Positions 19,572-27,880 of a stretch of 64,000 nucleotides of DNA are shown piece after piece (the stretch's first letter is position 1; each line of letters begins with the position of its first letter). The notes beneath the pieces are model-generated. The model saw only the letters and a program-made list of their open reading frames with translations, did no database searches and had not been told where the DNA came from. This DNA is from Antarcticimicrobium sp. (GTDB taxonomy: Bacteria; Pseudomonadota; Alphaproteobacteria; Rhodobacterales; Rhodobacteraceae). Position numbers and translations under genes: made by a program. The stretch spans positions 62,001 to 126,000 of the forward strand of contig NZ_JARGPK010000055.1 in NCBI RefSeq assembly GCF_029212575.1. The letters run 5' to 3'.

Positions 19572-21022
19572 GACATCTCCATCGTGGTGGGTTCATAGAT
19601 CGAGGCCGGCAGGTCGTAGCCCCACATCCGGAACCGTTCCGAGAAATGGCTGCGCACGCCGGTGGCGGTGAAATGGCCGATGATCTTGTTCTCCGGTGTC
19701 AGCCCGACGCGCTGATAGCGAAAAATCTCCTGCATCGAGATCACGTCGCCCTCCATGCCGGTCACCTCGGTGATCGAGACCATGCGGCGCGAGCCGTCCT
19801 GCAACCGGCTGGCCTGCACGATCAGGTTGGCGGCGCTTGCGATCTGGCTGCGCAGCGCCTTGATCGGCATCTCGATCCCGGCCATGGCGACCATGTTCTC
19901 CAGCCGGCTGACCGCGTCGCGGGCCGAGTTGGCGTGGATCGTGGTCATCGATCCGTCGTGGCCGGTGTTCATCGCCTGCAGCATGTCGATCACTTCCTCG
20001 CCGCGGGTCTCGCCGACGATGATGCGGTCGGGGCGCATCCGGAGCGCGTTCTTGAGACAGTCGCGCGCGGTGACCTCGCCCTTGCCCTCGACGTTGGCCG
20101 GGCGGCTTTCCATCCGGCCAACGTGGACCTGCTGAAGCTGGAGTTCCGCCGTATCCTCGATGGTCAGGATGCGCTCGGAGTTGTCGATGAAGCTGGACAG
20201 CGCGTTCAGCGTCGTCGTCTTGCCCGAGCCGGTACCGCCCGAGACGATGACGTTCAGCCGCGTGGCGACCGCGGCCTGGAGATAGGCCGCCATTTCCTCG
20301 GTGAAGGCGCCGAAATTCACCAGTTCGTCGATGCTCAGCTTGTCCTTCTTGAATTTCCGGATCGAGACCAGCGATCCATCCACCGCGACCGGCGGCACCA
20401 TCGCGTTGAAGCGCGACCCGTCGGCCAGGCGCGCGTCGACATAGGGGTTGGATTCATCCACCCGCCGACCCACCGCCGAGACGATCTTGTCGATGATCCG
20501 CAGCAGGTGGCGTTCGTCCTTGAAGGTGACATCGCTGATTTGCAGCTTGCCGTCGCGTTCGACAAAGATCTGGTGCGGGCCGTTGACGAGGATGTCGCTG
20601 ACCGTTTCGTCCCGCAGCAGTGTCTCAAGCGGCCCCAGGCCGGTGACCTCATCGTAGAGTTCCTTGATCAGGGTCTGCCGGTCCTCGCGGTTGAGCACGA
20701 TGCTTTTTTCCTCGAGGATCTCGCTGGCGATCGTGCCGATCTCGGCGCGCAGGTCGGCCTCGGTGGCATGTTCCAGCGCCGAAAGGTTGAGGTTGTCGAG
20801 CAGCGCACGGTGCAGTTCGAGCTTGATCTCGCTCATGCGTTCCTTGCGCTTGCGTTCACGGTCCTCCGGGGGGGCTTTGGCGTTGGCCGCCGGCATCGGC
20901 TTGCGCAGCCGTATCGACTGTTTCGGCGCCTCTTCGACCTTGGGGGCTTGCGGTTTCAGCCGGGTCACGTTCGCGCGCGAGGTTCCGGCCGCCGCGGCTT
21001 CTTTCTTGAACTTGGAAAACAT
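19568..21022 (-). CDS. cpaF: Tad pilus assembly ATPase CpaF/TadA
   Basis: 484-residue secretion motor ATPase of the GspE/VirB11 family. The N-terminal basic/proline-rich extension begins [11 protein letters not shown]. Walker A GGTGSGKT is at ~262-269. The Asp box ([12 protein letters not shown]), Walker B-like [12 protein letters not shown] and His box [17 protein letters not shown] follow. It powers Flp pilus extension at the cytoplasmic face. A longer upstream frame overlaps cpaE; the start used follows AAAGGGGC with good spacing, 22 bases after cpaE. Confidence 0.95.
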   Translation of the reverse strand: MFSKFKKEAAAAGTSRANVTRLKPQAPKVEEAPKQSIRLRKPMPAANAKAPPEDRERKRKERMSEIKLELHRALLDNLNLSALEHATEADLRAEIGTIASEILEEKSIVLNREDRQTLIKELYDEVTGLGPLETLLRDETVSDILVNGPHQIFVERDGKLQISDVTFKDERHLLRIIDKIVSAVGRRVDESNPYVDARLADGSRFNAMVPPVAVDGSLVSIRKFKKDKLSIDELVNFGAFTEEMAAYLQAAVATRLNVIVSGGTGSGKTTTLNALSSFIDNSERILTIEDTAELQLQQVHVGRMESRPANVEGKGEVTARDCLKNALRMRPDRIIVGETRGEEVIDMLQAMNTGHDGSMTTIHANSARDAVSRLENMVAMAGIEMPIKALRSQIASAANLIVQASRLQDGSRRMVSITEVTGMEGDVISMQEIFRYQRVGLTPENKIIGHFTATGVRSHFSERFRMWGYDLPASIYEPTTMEMS

Positions 21023-21044
21023 CGTTATTGCCCCTTTGTCGGTG

Positions 21045-22304
21045 TCAGGCCGCTTCGGCCTCTTCCTGGCCCAGGTCGTGGATTGACTGGGCCAGTTTGG
21101 CGATCTCGCGTCGCAGTGGATTCTTGCCGCAGGACGAGGCCAGCGGTTGACCATGATCGCAGGCCTGGGTGATCTGCCGGCCGCCATCGGGCAGCTGCAG
21201 GTCGATCGAAATACCCAGCGACTCGCCCATGCGACGAACCCGGCTCTTGCCCGACAGATCGGTGAATTTCGGGGCCCGGTTCAGCGCGAAGCGCATCTTG
21301 TTGAACGGCAGGTCCTCGGATTGCAGCGCGCGCTTCAGCCGCAGCGTGTTCTGGGCCGAGCGCATGTCAAGCTCCACCATGGCGAAATAGACATGCGCCG
21401 CCTGCAGCGTGGTTTCCGCCCATTGCACGATGGTCTTGGGCATGTCGATCACGACATAGTCGAAATGCTTGCGGGCCATGTCGATCAGGCGCTGCACGTC
21501 GTCCGGCGACACCAGGTCGAGCGGAACCATGTCGGTGGGCGCGGTCAACACGTGCAGCTTGTCGTCGAAGGTCTGCAGGGCCTGAGCGAAGATGTCGTCG
21601 TCCATGCTCTCGGTATCCGACAGCATGTCAAACACGATCTCGCGGCGCGGCAGGTCGAGATAGGTGGCGACCGAGCCGTATTGAAGATCCAGGTCGATCA
21701 GGCAGACGCCCGGGGCGTCCTTGTCGTCCGAATTGGCCAGTTCCCAGGCCAGGTTCACCGCCAGGGTGGTGGCGCCGGTGCCGCCGGCCAACCCGTGCAC
21801 GACGATCACAGCCCCCTCTTTCTCGGCGCCGCTGGACAGCTGCGCGGCGGCCGGAACCGGAACCGCGGCAACGGGCTGCGTCCTGATCCGGTCGATGGCT
21901 TCCTGCAATTCGCCCTCGGGCAGTGGGTAGGGCACGAATTCCTCGGCCCCCTTGCGCAGCAACTGATGCAGCGAGGCCGGGGTGACATCCTCCGCGATCA
22001 GGATGACGTTGATCCCGCGCGCCTTGGCCTGGCCGATGATCTCGTCCAGCAGGACGAGGTTGTCTTCGTCGTCGCGGTCGATGGCCAGGGCGACGAATTC
22101 CAGGGCGTCCGCCTCGGGTTGCCCAAAAAAGGCCAGCGCCTCGGCAAATCCCAGGTCGCCCCAATTCTCGCCAAGCGCGGTTTCCATGTCTTCGATCAGA
22201 AGGTCGAAGTTCTGGACGTCCCGACTGATCGTACAGGCGACGATCGGTGCGAATTCCGTTTGCTGCACAGCGCTGCCCATTGCCAAGTTCCTTTGTTCGG
22301 TCAT
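21045..22304 (-). CDS. cpaE: Tad pilus localisation ATPase CpaE/TadZ
   Basis: 419 residues. An N-terminal receiver-like domain (atypical, ~20-140) precedes a ParA/MinD-type ATPase with deviant P-loop HGLAGGTGATT at ~170-180 and LIDLDLQYGSVATYLDL as switch region. Family members position the pilus machine at the pole. Start uncertain: a second ATG eight codons in has its own AAAGGA site. It is separated from the upstream ompA-like gene by 171 bases that hold a terminator, so it may have its own promoter. Confidence 0.92.
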   Translation of the reverse strand: MTEQRNLAMGSAVQQTEFAPIVACTISRDVQNFDLLIEDMETALGENWGDLGFAEALAFFGQPEADALEFVALAIDRDDEDNLVLLDEIIGQAKARGINVILIAEDVTPASLHQLLRKGAEEFVPYPLPEGELQEAIDRIRTQPVAAVPVPAAAQLSSGAEKEGAVIVVHGLAGGTGATTLAVNLAWELANSDDKDAPGVCLIDLDLQYGSVATYLDLPRREIVFDMLSDTESMDDDIFAQALQTFDDKLHVLTAPTDMVPLDLVSPDDVQRLIDMARKHFDYVVIDMPKTIVQWAETTLQAAHVYFAMVELDMRSAQNTLRLKRALQSEDLPFNKMRFALNRAPKFTDLSGKSRVRRMGESLGISIDLQLPDGGRQITQACDHGQPLASSCGKNPLRREIAKLAQSIHDLGQEEAEAA

Positions 22305-22427
22305 CTCCGGGCCTTTAGGCCGGACGCGCCCTGTCGGGGCTGCCCGAGGTCCGGCGTACGACTCATTGCGGTCGCACGTTTCCCATTACCGATAACATCG
22401 TTGACAATCTGGGCGAGATTTGGGCCG

Positions 22428-22446
22428 AAAAACCCCAATTGTGGGG
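22428..22446 (-). terminator. terminator between the ompA-like gene and cpaE
   Basis: On the minus strand CCCCA-CAAT-TGGGG followed by TTTTTC, about 30 bases after the ompA-like stop. It is short but well formed and may reduce read-through from the pilin/secretin half of the locus into the motor half. The rest of the 171-base gap shows no gene. Confidence 0.5.
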
Positions 22447-22475
22447 AAACCCGCGACGGTTCTCTCTCTCGAAGG

Positions 22476-23135
22476 CTATTGTCCTTCGTTGAGCGATGAC
22501 TGGTTTTGGCTCAACCCGGTCGGCGGCACCGCGCTCTCGACGTATTCGCGATAGACGACCTGTGCGTATTTCCCATCAAGAACAGTGGGATGCCGTTTCA
22601 GGAAGCCCGAAACCTCGGTCACGGTGCGGCGGTTGCGCCGCTCTCGGCCCTGGGTCACGATCAGCGGCTGCCGCTCGCCATAGGAGACCACGGCCTCGAG
22701 CCGGGCGCGGCTGATGCCGCGGGACATCAGATAGGCGACCGCCGTATTGGCGCGGCGCTGGCCAAGGCGGCGGTTGTAGGCGTCGGAACCGACCGCGTCG
22801 GTATGGCCGTAGACGCGGAAACGAACCTCGGGAAACTGCCGGATCCAGTCGGCCTGCCGGGACAGGACCGCGCGCGCGGCGCTGTCGAGATGCGCGCTGT
22901 CGAAGGCAAAGGTAATGGTGGTCGGCACCTCTTCGGCGAACCGGTTGGCAAGGCTGACCAGATAGTCCTTTTCGCCGTTCATGATCATGGTGTTGTTCAG
23001 GGTGGCATTGCCGAACATGCCGGTATCGACCTGAGCGCCGGCCTCCCGCAGGAAGCTGTTGGGAACCGGCCCCCATGTCTGGGCACAAGCCCCCAGCGCC
23101 AGTGTCAGTCCGAGACCTGCGATCAACTTGTGCAT
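22476..23135 (-). CDS. OmpA-family lipoprotein of the Tad locus
   Basis: 219 residues. Lipoprotein signal MHKLIAGLGLTLALGAC. The OmpA-like peptidoglycan-binding domain covers ~75-175: ITFAFDSAHLDSAARAVL, FRVYGHTDAVGSDAYNRRLGQRRANTAVAYLMSRGI and the VSYGERQP end, with the TD..G and NxxLxxxRA hallmarks. It occupies the slot where CpaD is found in Caulobacter and probably anchors the secretin to the cell wall. Preceded by GGGGAGGA. It follows cpaC by 15 bases. Confidence 0.88.
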   Translation of the reverse strand: MHKLIAGLGLTLALGACAQTWGPVPNSFLREAGAQVDTGMFGNATLNNTMIMNGEKDYLVSLANRFAEEVPTTITFAFDSAHLDSAARAVLSRQADWIRQFPEVRFRVYGHTDAVGSDAYNRRLGQRRANTAVAYLMSRGISRARLEAVVSYGERQPLIVTQGRERRNRRTVTEVSGFLKRHPTVLDGKYAQVVYREYVESAVPPTGLSQNQSSLNEGQ

Positions 23136-23150
23136 GCCGGTCCTCCCCCC

Positions 23151-24569
23151 TCAGTCCATCACGTAGCCGTAGGACCCGCTGAAATCCTGCTTGGCCACTT
23201 CACTGGCCGGGCCGCGCGGCAGCCGTTCGGTCGAGCCGGTGCGCCCGAACAGGAACAGGTCGCTTTCGGTCGGCGGTTTCACCCGGTCCGTGGGCAGGGC
23301 GAGTGCCTCGCCGCGCGTCGGGGTGACCAGATGCGCGGTGGTGATGATCACAAGCTCGGTCTGGCTGCGTTGGTAGTCGGCGCTGCGGAACAGCGAGCCC
23401 AGAACCGGCACGTCGCCGAGCCAGGGAATCTGGGAGGCATTGTCGAGGAAATTGTCCTGGATCAGACCGGCGATGGCAAAACTTTCGCCGTCGCGCATCT
23501 CCACCGTGGTCGAGGTCTCCCGCCGCGAGAACGAGCCGACCTCGAAACCGTTGACATTGATGGTGTTGGAGCTGTCGATGGCAGAAACTGCGGCCTTGAG
23601 TTCCAGGTTGATCAGATCGCCGTCCACCACCCGCGGCACAAAGGCCAGCTCGATGCCGAAGGGCTTGAATTCGATGGTATAGACCCCGTTGTCCTGCGCC
23701 ACCGGGATCGGGTATTCGCCACCGGCGAGAAAGGTCGCCTCCTGTCCCGAAAGCGCCGAGAGATTGGGCTCGGCCAGGGTGCGCACCACGCCCTTCTGTT
23801 CCAGCGCTTCGAGCAGCAGGTTGACCTGGAAGGCACCGGCGTTGAAGCCGAAGACGACGGCGCCGGCGTTGTCGTTGGCGGTGGGAATGTTGCCGATCAG
23901 CGAATTGGTCAGCGAAGTCTGGTTGTTCAGCGTGCCGGTGCCGCCGGTTGCGCCGAAATTGGTGCCTCCGGTGACCCCGAGCGAGGAACTGAGCGATTTC
24001 GACACGTTGCGTTGCATCTCGGCAAAGCGGACCTTCAGCATCACCTGCTGCACGCCGCCGACACTCATCAGGTTGGACACCCGTTCGGGCGCATAGCGTT
24101 CTGCAAGGTCCAATGCCCGCTGCAGCTTTTGCGCGCTCGACGCGGTCCCCGACAGCACGATGCCATCGTTGGCGGTGCGCACCTCGATCTTTTCGCCCGG
24201 CAGGATCTGGCGCAGCCGCTCCTTGAACTCGGTGACATCGGCGGCGACCTTGACATCGACGTTGGTGATCAGCCGCCCGGAGGCGTCGAGCAACGTCAGC
24301 GTGGTCAGGCCGGGGGATTTGCCCAGCACGTAGATGGTGCGATCCGACAGCGAGGAGATATCGGCGATGCCGGGATTGGCAATGCTCAGCTCGGCAAAGG
24401 GTTCGTCGCTTTCGACTACCACCGCCCGGTTCATCGGGACGTCCAGTACCGTGGCCGTGCCCTTCTTGACGACGCGCAGCGTCTCGGCGTGAACCGGCGT
24501 TCCAACAGGAGCCATCATGCCAAGCGCCACCCCAAGCAGGGCGGCCTTCATCCAGTGGTTCAATGCCAT
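23151..24569 (-). CDS. cpaC: Tad outer-membrane secretin CpaC/RcpA
   Basis: 472 residues. A signal peptide (MALNHWMKAALLGVALGMMAPVGTPVHA) is followed by a BON-like/N-domain region with ELSIANPGIADISSLSDRTIYVLGKSPGLTTLTL-type repeats, then the secretin core with IPWLGDVPVLGSLFRS and ELVIITTAHLVTP. It forms the outer-membrane channel for the pilus. The start was chosen at the ATG after GGAGAGGCAGG rather than a GTG seven codons upstream, because it begins directly with the signal peptide. Confidence 0.95.
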   Translation of the reverse strand: MALNHWMKAALLGVALGMMAPVGTPVHAETLRVVKKGTATVLDVPMNRAVVVESDEPFAELSIANPGIADISSLSDRTIYVLGKSPGLTTLTLLDASGRLITNVDVKVAADVTEFKERLRQILPGEKIEVRTANDGIVLSGTASSAQKLQRALDLAERYAPERVSNLMSVGGVQQVMLKVRFAEMQRNVSKSLSSSLGVTGGTNFGATGGTGTLNNQTSLTNSLIGNIPTANDNAGAVVFGFNAGAFQVNLLLEALEQKGVVRTLAEPNLSALSGQEATFLAGGEYPIPVAQDNGVYTIEFKPFGIELAFVPRVVDGDLINLELKAAVSAIDSSNTINVNGFEVGSFSRRETSTTVEMRDGESFAIAGLIQDNFLDNASQIPWLGDVPVLGSLFRSADYQRSQTELVIITTAHLVTPTRGEALALPTDRVKPPTESDLFLFGRTGSTERLPRGPASEVAKQDFSGSYGYVMD

Positions 24570-24706
24570 GTGACCTGCCTCTCCGATCACGCCTCAGTGC
24601 CAGATCTTGTTGTCCGGCCGTAATATTCACTTTGGGGGATAAAGGATTTTTTTTCAAGAATCAATGATTTCCACCCGTACGCTTATGTGGACAACCGGCA
24701 ACAGCA

Positions 24707-24721
24707 GATGGGCGGCCCATC
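24707..24721 (-). promoter_or_regulatory. hairpin in the cpaB-cpaC gap
   Basis: GATGGG-CGG-CCCATC, a perfect 6-bp stem with flanking GGCGG/CCGCC bases, 36 bases after the cpaB stop on the minus strand. No U-tract follows immediately; an A/T-rich run lies about 50 bases further. A candidate attenuator or mRNA-processing site between cpaB and cpaC. Nothing else was seen in the 188-base gap. Confidence 0.35.
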
Positions 24722-24757
24722 CAGGACCGCCCAATTCCGGCTCTGCCCGGTGGTCAC

Positions 24758-25615
24758 TCAGTTCGTGCAGGGGATTGGAATTTCGACCACTTCCGAGCCG
24801 CGCCGGGTGCGGATGGTGCAGACCTCGGGCGTCTTGGTCACCTCGGCCTTCTCCAGGTCCTCGAGCCCCAGCAAGGCGCGCTGATCGACCTCGATCGCTT
24901 CGACGATGGTGTCGTCCTCGACCCCCACCAGCGCCAGCGACAGCCGGCCGGTGGTCTGCGCCTGGGCCAGGGCGGCAACCTGTTCGGGGCGCACCGACAC
25001 GGTGACGGTGCGGGCGATGGTGGCGCCATCGACGTCCCCGTCGGCGGTCTGGTCCACGGCGATCAGCTGTACCCCGGATTCGATCAGGCGGGTCACCTCG
25101 CCGCGGGCGCCTTCGACCGTGTCGCGGATCGAGCCGGTCCAGTAGACGTCCACCCGGTCGCCCGGCCGCAGGAACCCCGACACCCCCGAGGACACATCGA
25201 CCCGGATCGCAAAGGCCCGCATGCCGCGCGCCAGTTGCGAGGTCAGCCCGGCGTCCTGGCCCGGCTTGGTCACCTTGACGGCGAGGATTGCCTCGTCCTT
25301 TTCCATCGCGCGCAGCACCACGCGGGTCTTGGTGGGATCTTCCGAGATCAGGTCCTCAAGGCTGGTAAAGGCCCCCTCGGGGATCGCGTTCTGCGGCCAG
25401 CGCACCTTGCGCAGGCTGTCCTCGGTCAGCGCCTCGCCGTAGCGCAGGGCGCGGCGGGCGACATAGACCTCGCGGGTGGGCACCACGGCCTCGCGCGTGG
25501 ATCTTTCCTTTGCCAGCGCCTGCTGGTAATTGTTGATGTAGTTCTTGGCCATGTAGACTGCGCCACCCGCGAGGGCGACACCGATGACCAGAACAAGGCC
25601 AAAGACTGCACGCAT
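24758..25615 (-). CDS. cpaB: Flp pilus assembly protein CpaB/RcpC
   Basis: 285 residues. An N-terminal membrane anchor (AVFGLVLVIGVALAGGAVYMA) is followed by a SAF domain (VPTREVYVARRALRYGEALTEDSLRKVRWP) and the RcpC domain (GMRAFAIRVDVSSGVSGFLRPGDRVDVYWTG). It is periplasmic and assists secretin assembly. The start follows GAGAGG by 7 bases; five upstream in-frame codons are less likely. It lies 140 bases downstream of the third pilin gene. Confidence 0.93.
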   Translation of the reverse strand: MRAVFGLVLVIGVALAGGAVYMAKNYINNYQQALAKERSTREAVVPTREVYVARRALRYGEALTEDSLRKVRWPQNAIPEGAFTSLEDLISEDPTKTRVVLRAMEKDEAILAVKVTKPGQDAGLTSQLARGMRAFAIRVDVSSGVSGFLRPGDRVDVYWTGSIRDTVEGARGEVTRLIESGVQLIAVDQTADGDVDGATIARTVTVSVRPEQVAALAQAQTTGRLSLALVGVEDDTIVEAIEVDQRALLGLEDLEKAEVTKTPEVCTIRTRRGSEVVEIPIPCTN

Positions 25616-25723
25616 AGCGATACCTCTCACCGTTTGTTCTCTGCCGCCGAGGCGGTTGGAGAGTGAAACTGATCAAACCCTACCCGGAAATTGTGGCGAA
25701 TTCGGGGTGGCCTTCCGGTTTCG

Positions 25724-25741
25724 GCGGGGCATATGCCCCGC
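25724..25741 (-). promoter_or_regulatory. hairpin directly after the third pilin gene
   Basis: Perfect 18-base palindrome GCGGGGCATATGCCCCGC beginning 14 bases after the pilin stop. No U-tract follows, so a 3'-end stabiliser or partial attenuator is more likely than a full terminator. Confidence 0.5.
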
Positions 25742-25755
25742 GCCGGAGCTGTCGG

Positions 25756-25935
25756 TTACTCGAATTCCTTGTCTGCCAGGTATTCGCCCACGTTTTCGCC
25801 CAGGCCGCCCGAGGCCTCCTGCAGCGCCGCGATGGCGAGGCCGCAAAGGGCGACGACCGCGGCGGTGAGCACGACCCAGTCCACCGTGACTGCGCCCCTC
25901 TCGTCGCGGGCCAGCCTCTTAATTACCTTGAACAT
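25756..25935 (-). CDS. flp: Flp-family type IVb pilin (third, divergent copy)
   Basis: 59-residue prepilin. A short basic leader (MFKVIKRLARDERG) ends at the likely CpaA cleavage glycine, followed by AVTVDWVVLTAAVVALCGLAIAAL, the hydrophobic helix. The position normally held by Glu+5 then Tyr is Asp-Trp. The C-terminal half (QEASGGLGENVGEYLADKEFE) differs from the two identical upstream pilins, suggesting a minor or specialised subunit. AAGGAGG 6 bases before ATG is an excellent ribosome site. Confidence 0.9.
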   Translation of the reverse strand: MFKVIKRLARDERGAVTVDWVVLTAAVVALCGLAIAALQEASGGLGENVGEYLADKEFE

Positions 25936-25983
25936 CACAACCTCCTTGCCGTCCTGTCTGTTCGGACCGGCCCATTCAGGCTC

Positions 25984-26015
25984 GGGGCCGCGTCCCGGAA
26001 ACGGAACACGGCCCC
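25984..26015 (-). promoter_or_regulatory. long hairpin after the second pilin gene
   Basis: On the minus strand GGGGCCG t GTTCCG - TTTC - CGGGAC g CGGCCCC: 13 base pairs including one G-U and a T-G mismatch pair, 29 bases after the pilin stop. No U-tract. It probably protects the 3' end of the pilin message. Confidence 0.5.
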
Positions 26016-26044
26016 AAGACAAGCGCTGGAATTTCGGCAACGGA

Positions 26045-26224
26045 TCAGCTGGGATCCTTGCCTTCGATGAACTCGCCGGTCGACTCGGTCAGGCTGGTGG
26101 TGCCGTCCGAAATCGCGGTATAGGCAGCGCCGGCCAGGGCGACAACGGCGGCGGTCAGCACGACCCAGTCGACAGTCACGGCGCCGTTTTCGTCCTTGCG
26201 GAAATTCTTGATGAACTTGATCAT
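26045..26224 (-). CDS. flp: Flp-family type IVb pilin (second copy, identical to first)
   Basis: 59 residues identical to the upstream pilin: leader MIKFIKNFRKDENG, then AVTVDWVVLTAAVVALAGAA and a hydrophilic tail TSLTESTGEFIEGKDPS. The two genes differ at about five bases, all silent. GGAGGGACC precedes the ATG. Processed by CpaA and polymerised by the Tad machine encoded downstream. Asp-Trp replaces the canonical Glu-Tyr after the cleavage site. Confidence 0.93.
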   Translation of the reverse strand: MIKFIKNFRKDENGAVTVDWVVLTAAVVALAGAAYTAISDGTTSLTESTGEFIEGKDPS

Positions 26225-26436
26225 TGTTGGTCCCTCCGGGGGGTTGATGGCTTTTGCTCGAACCGCGCCGACCGGTCTGTCGTCCGTTCTCACCCGGACC
26301 CGCTCGACGTGGCAAGGGCGATTAAAGGCGGTGATTGGGGCAGCAATTTGGCGGTGGAAAGAAATTTCGGGGCCCGTTCGTCGGGTGCGGGCGCAGCTGC
26401 GCAGTGGGGCATCAGGCCAGTGCAGCACGCAGCAAA

Positions 26437-26462
26437 GGCCGCGACCCTGACGGGACGCGGCC
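26437..26462 (-). promoter_or_regulatory. hairpin after the first pilin gene
   Basis: GGCCGCG a CCC - TGAC - GGG a CGCGGCC: ten pairs around one A-A mismatch, followed on the minus strand by only TTT. 27 bases after the pilin stop. The remainder of the 265-base gap to the next pilin contains no gene that I can support. Confidence 0.5.
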
Positions 26463-26489
26463 GATGATGACACATTTCGATGCGACGGA

Positions 26490-26669
26490 TCAGCTGGGAT
26501 CCTTGCCCTCGATGAACTCGCCGGTCGACTCGGTCAGGCTGGTGGTGCCGTCCGAAATCGCGGTATAGGCGGCGCCGGCCAGGGCGACGACGGCGGCGGT
26601 CAGCACGACCCAGTCGACAGTCACGGCGCCGTTTTCGTCTTTGCGGAAATTCTTGATAAACTTGATCAT
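26490..26669 (-). CDS. flp: Flp-family type IVb pilin (first copy)
   Basis: 59-residue prepilin, leader MIKFIKNFRKDENG and hydrophobic helix AVTVDWVVLTAAVVALAGAA. First gene of the Tad locus on the minus strand and therefore the one nearest the main promoter, which must lie in the 355-base gap upstream. Presumably the major pilin together with its identical neighbour. GGAGGGACC site before ATG. Confidence 0.93.
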   Translation of the reverse strand: MIKFIKNFRKDENGAVTVDWVVLTAAVVALAGAAYTAISDGTTSLTESTGEFIEGKDPS

Positions 26670-27024
26670 GGTTGGTCCCTCCAAAGGATCGCAAGAGTGT
26701 ATTCGGTAACCCCGTCGTCCGATGGAACCTGCTCTCTCATCGGCTCCGTCCGTCGTGGTCTGACGTCATATAGCCAAGCACTCGTGGCAGGAATTGGGCC
26801 AAAAGGCGGATTTTTCGGAGCAATCGGATCCGATCTGCGGGTTTCGGCATATGATATTGAAAAATTTGAAGGATAATTCCCCGCATCGATCGGAAATTAC
26901 CAAGCGTCCGATGCAAAACGGTGTCAAAACCGGCAAAAATGACAAAAATAGGGCGGAAAATCTGGCCTCGAAGGCGGATTTGACCCAGACTCCCGAAAAA
27001 CGCCGAGAGCAAAGAGGCGAGCAG
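26670..27024. other. divergent intergenic region between pilin and transglycosylase genes
   Basis: 355 bases, clearly more A/T-rich than the surroundings between ~26830 and 26960. It must hold the pilin promoter (minus) and the transglycosylase promoter (plus). I found no convincing -35/-10 pair, CtrA TTAA-N7-TTAA site or sigma-54 site, and no gene. Confidence 0.5.
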
Positions 27025-27846
27025 ATGCAGTTCAGAGACATCGGCGCGGCAGCGCTCGTGCTGGCATGCGCCGTCTTGCCCGCCGGCGCCGAGGCGCCCG
27101 CACCCTATCCGGAGTTTCAGGCCAAGCGGGTCAGGCCGCCGGCCCCCGGCACCGCGCGCCGGATCACCGTTCAGATCGACCCGGAGGAACAGGCCGCGCG
27201 GCTGGCCGCCGCCCCGCCGCCGGTCGATCCCGCCCCAAAGGGCGCCGGGGCGCCGTCGTCCCCCGGGCGCTACGACTGGTTCTGGCAGACCATCTCGCCG
27301 GACCTGGCCGAGGCCAGCCCGGGGCGGCTGCAGGGCGCGCTGCAATTGCTCAGCGGCGCGCAGGAGGTGGCCGCGCCGCGTCTGCAGGCGCTGCAGGAGA
27401 TCGCCCGCGCCCGCGGCATCCCGATCCTCACGGCGACCGTGGGCACGCGGGTCTCCCCGGCGCTGGTGCTGGCGGTGATCGCAGTGGAATCCGGCGGCCG
27501 GCCCGATGCAGTCAGTGGCGCCGGGGCGCAGGGGCTGATGCAGCTGATGCCCGATACCGCCACGCGGTTCGGCGTCACCGACAGCCTCGCGCCCGACGAC
27601 AACATCGCGGGCGGGGTGAAATATCTCGACTGGCTGATGGAACGGTTCGGCAACGACCCGATCCTGGTGCTCGCCGGCTACAACGCGGGCGAGGGGTCGG
27701 TCGCCAACCACGGCGGCGTGCCGCCATTCGCCGAGACCCGCGATTACGTGCCAAAGGTGCTGGCCGCGTTCCAGGTGGCGCGCGGGCTGTGCCTGACACC
27801 GCCCGAGCTGATCTCGGACGGCTGCGTCTTCAACGCAATGGACTGA
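27025..27846 (+). CDS. lytic transglycosylase, SLT domain
   Basis: 273 residues with a signal peptide (MQFRDIGAAALVLACAVLPAGAEA) and a proline-rich spacer (~25-80). The SLT domain includes the catalytic glutamate E155 in VIAVESGGRPDAVSGAGAQGLMQLMP and NIAGGVKYLDWLMERFGNDPILVLAGYNAGEG. It cleaves peptidoglycan glycan strands in the periplasm. The start after AGAGGCGA gives the signal peptide; the upstream in-frame extension does not. Divergent from the pilin genes, so it probably opens the wall for the Tad pilus. Confidence 0.92.
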   Translation: MQFRDIGAAALVLACAVLPAGAEAPAPYPEFQAKRVRPPAPGTARRITVQIDPEEQAARLAAAPPPVDPAPKGAGAPSSPGRYDWFWQTISPDLAEASPGRLQGALQLLSGAQEVAAPRLQALQEIARARGIPILTATVGTRVSPALVLAVIAVESGGRPDAVSGAGAQGLMQLMPDTATRFGVTDSLAPDDNIAGGVKYLDWLMERFGNDPILVLAGYNAGEGSVANHGGVPPFAETRDYVPKVLAAFQVARGLCLTPPELISDGCVFNAMD

Positions 27847-27877
27847 GCCTTGCCCCGGCCCGGTGCCGGGGCAAGGC
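27847..27877. terminator. bidirectional hairpin between convergent transglycosylase and CoA-transferase genes
   Basis: Perfect 13-bp stem (GCCTTGCCCCGGC with GCCGGGGCAAGGC) and a 5-base loop, filling nearly the whole gap between the two convergent stop codons. No long U-tract on either side. Confidence 0.65.
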
Positions 27878-27880
27878 CGG

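Larger units (their letters stand above)
26040..26685. repeat. tandem ~200-bp duplication carrying two pilin genes
   Basis: Units at about 26040-26240 and 26485-26685 are ~97% identical, from just after the stop codon to the ribosome site. Differences are scattered and silent in the coding part. The intervening DNA is unrelated apart from each unit being followed by a hairpin. Confidence 0.9.

Noticed and set aside
24660-24760. Possible promoter of cpaC in an A/T-rich run
   Set aside because: TTGAAA and TATCC-like words occur but no box pair has acceptable spacing and fit.
26670-27024. CtrA (TTAA-N7-TTAA) or sigma-54 sites for the pilin genes
   Set aside because: Near matches were checked on both strands, but none met the consensus.
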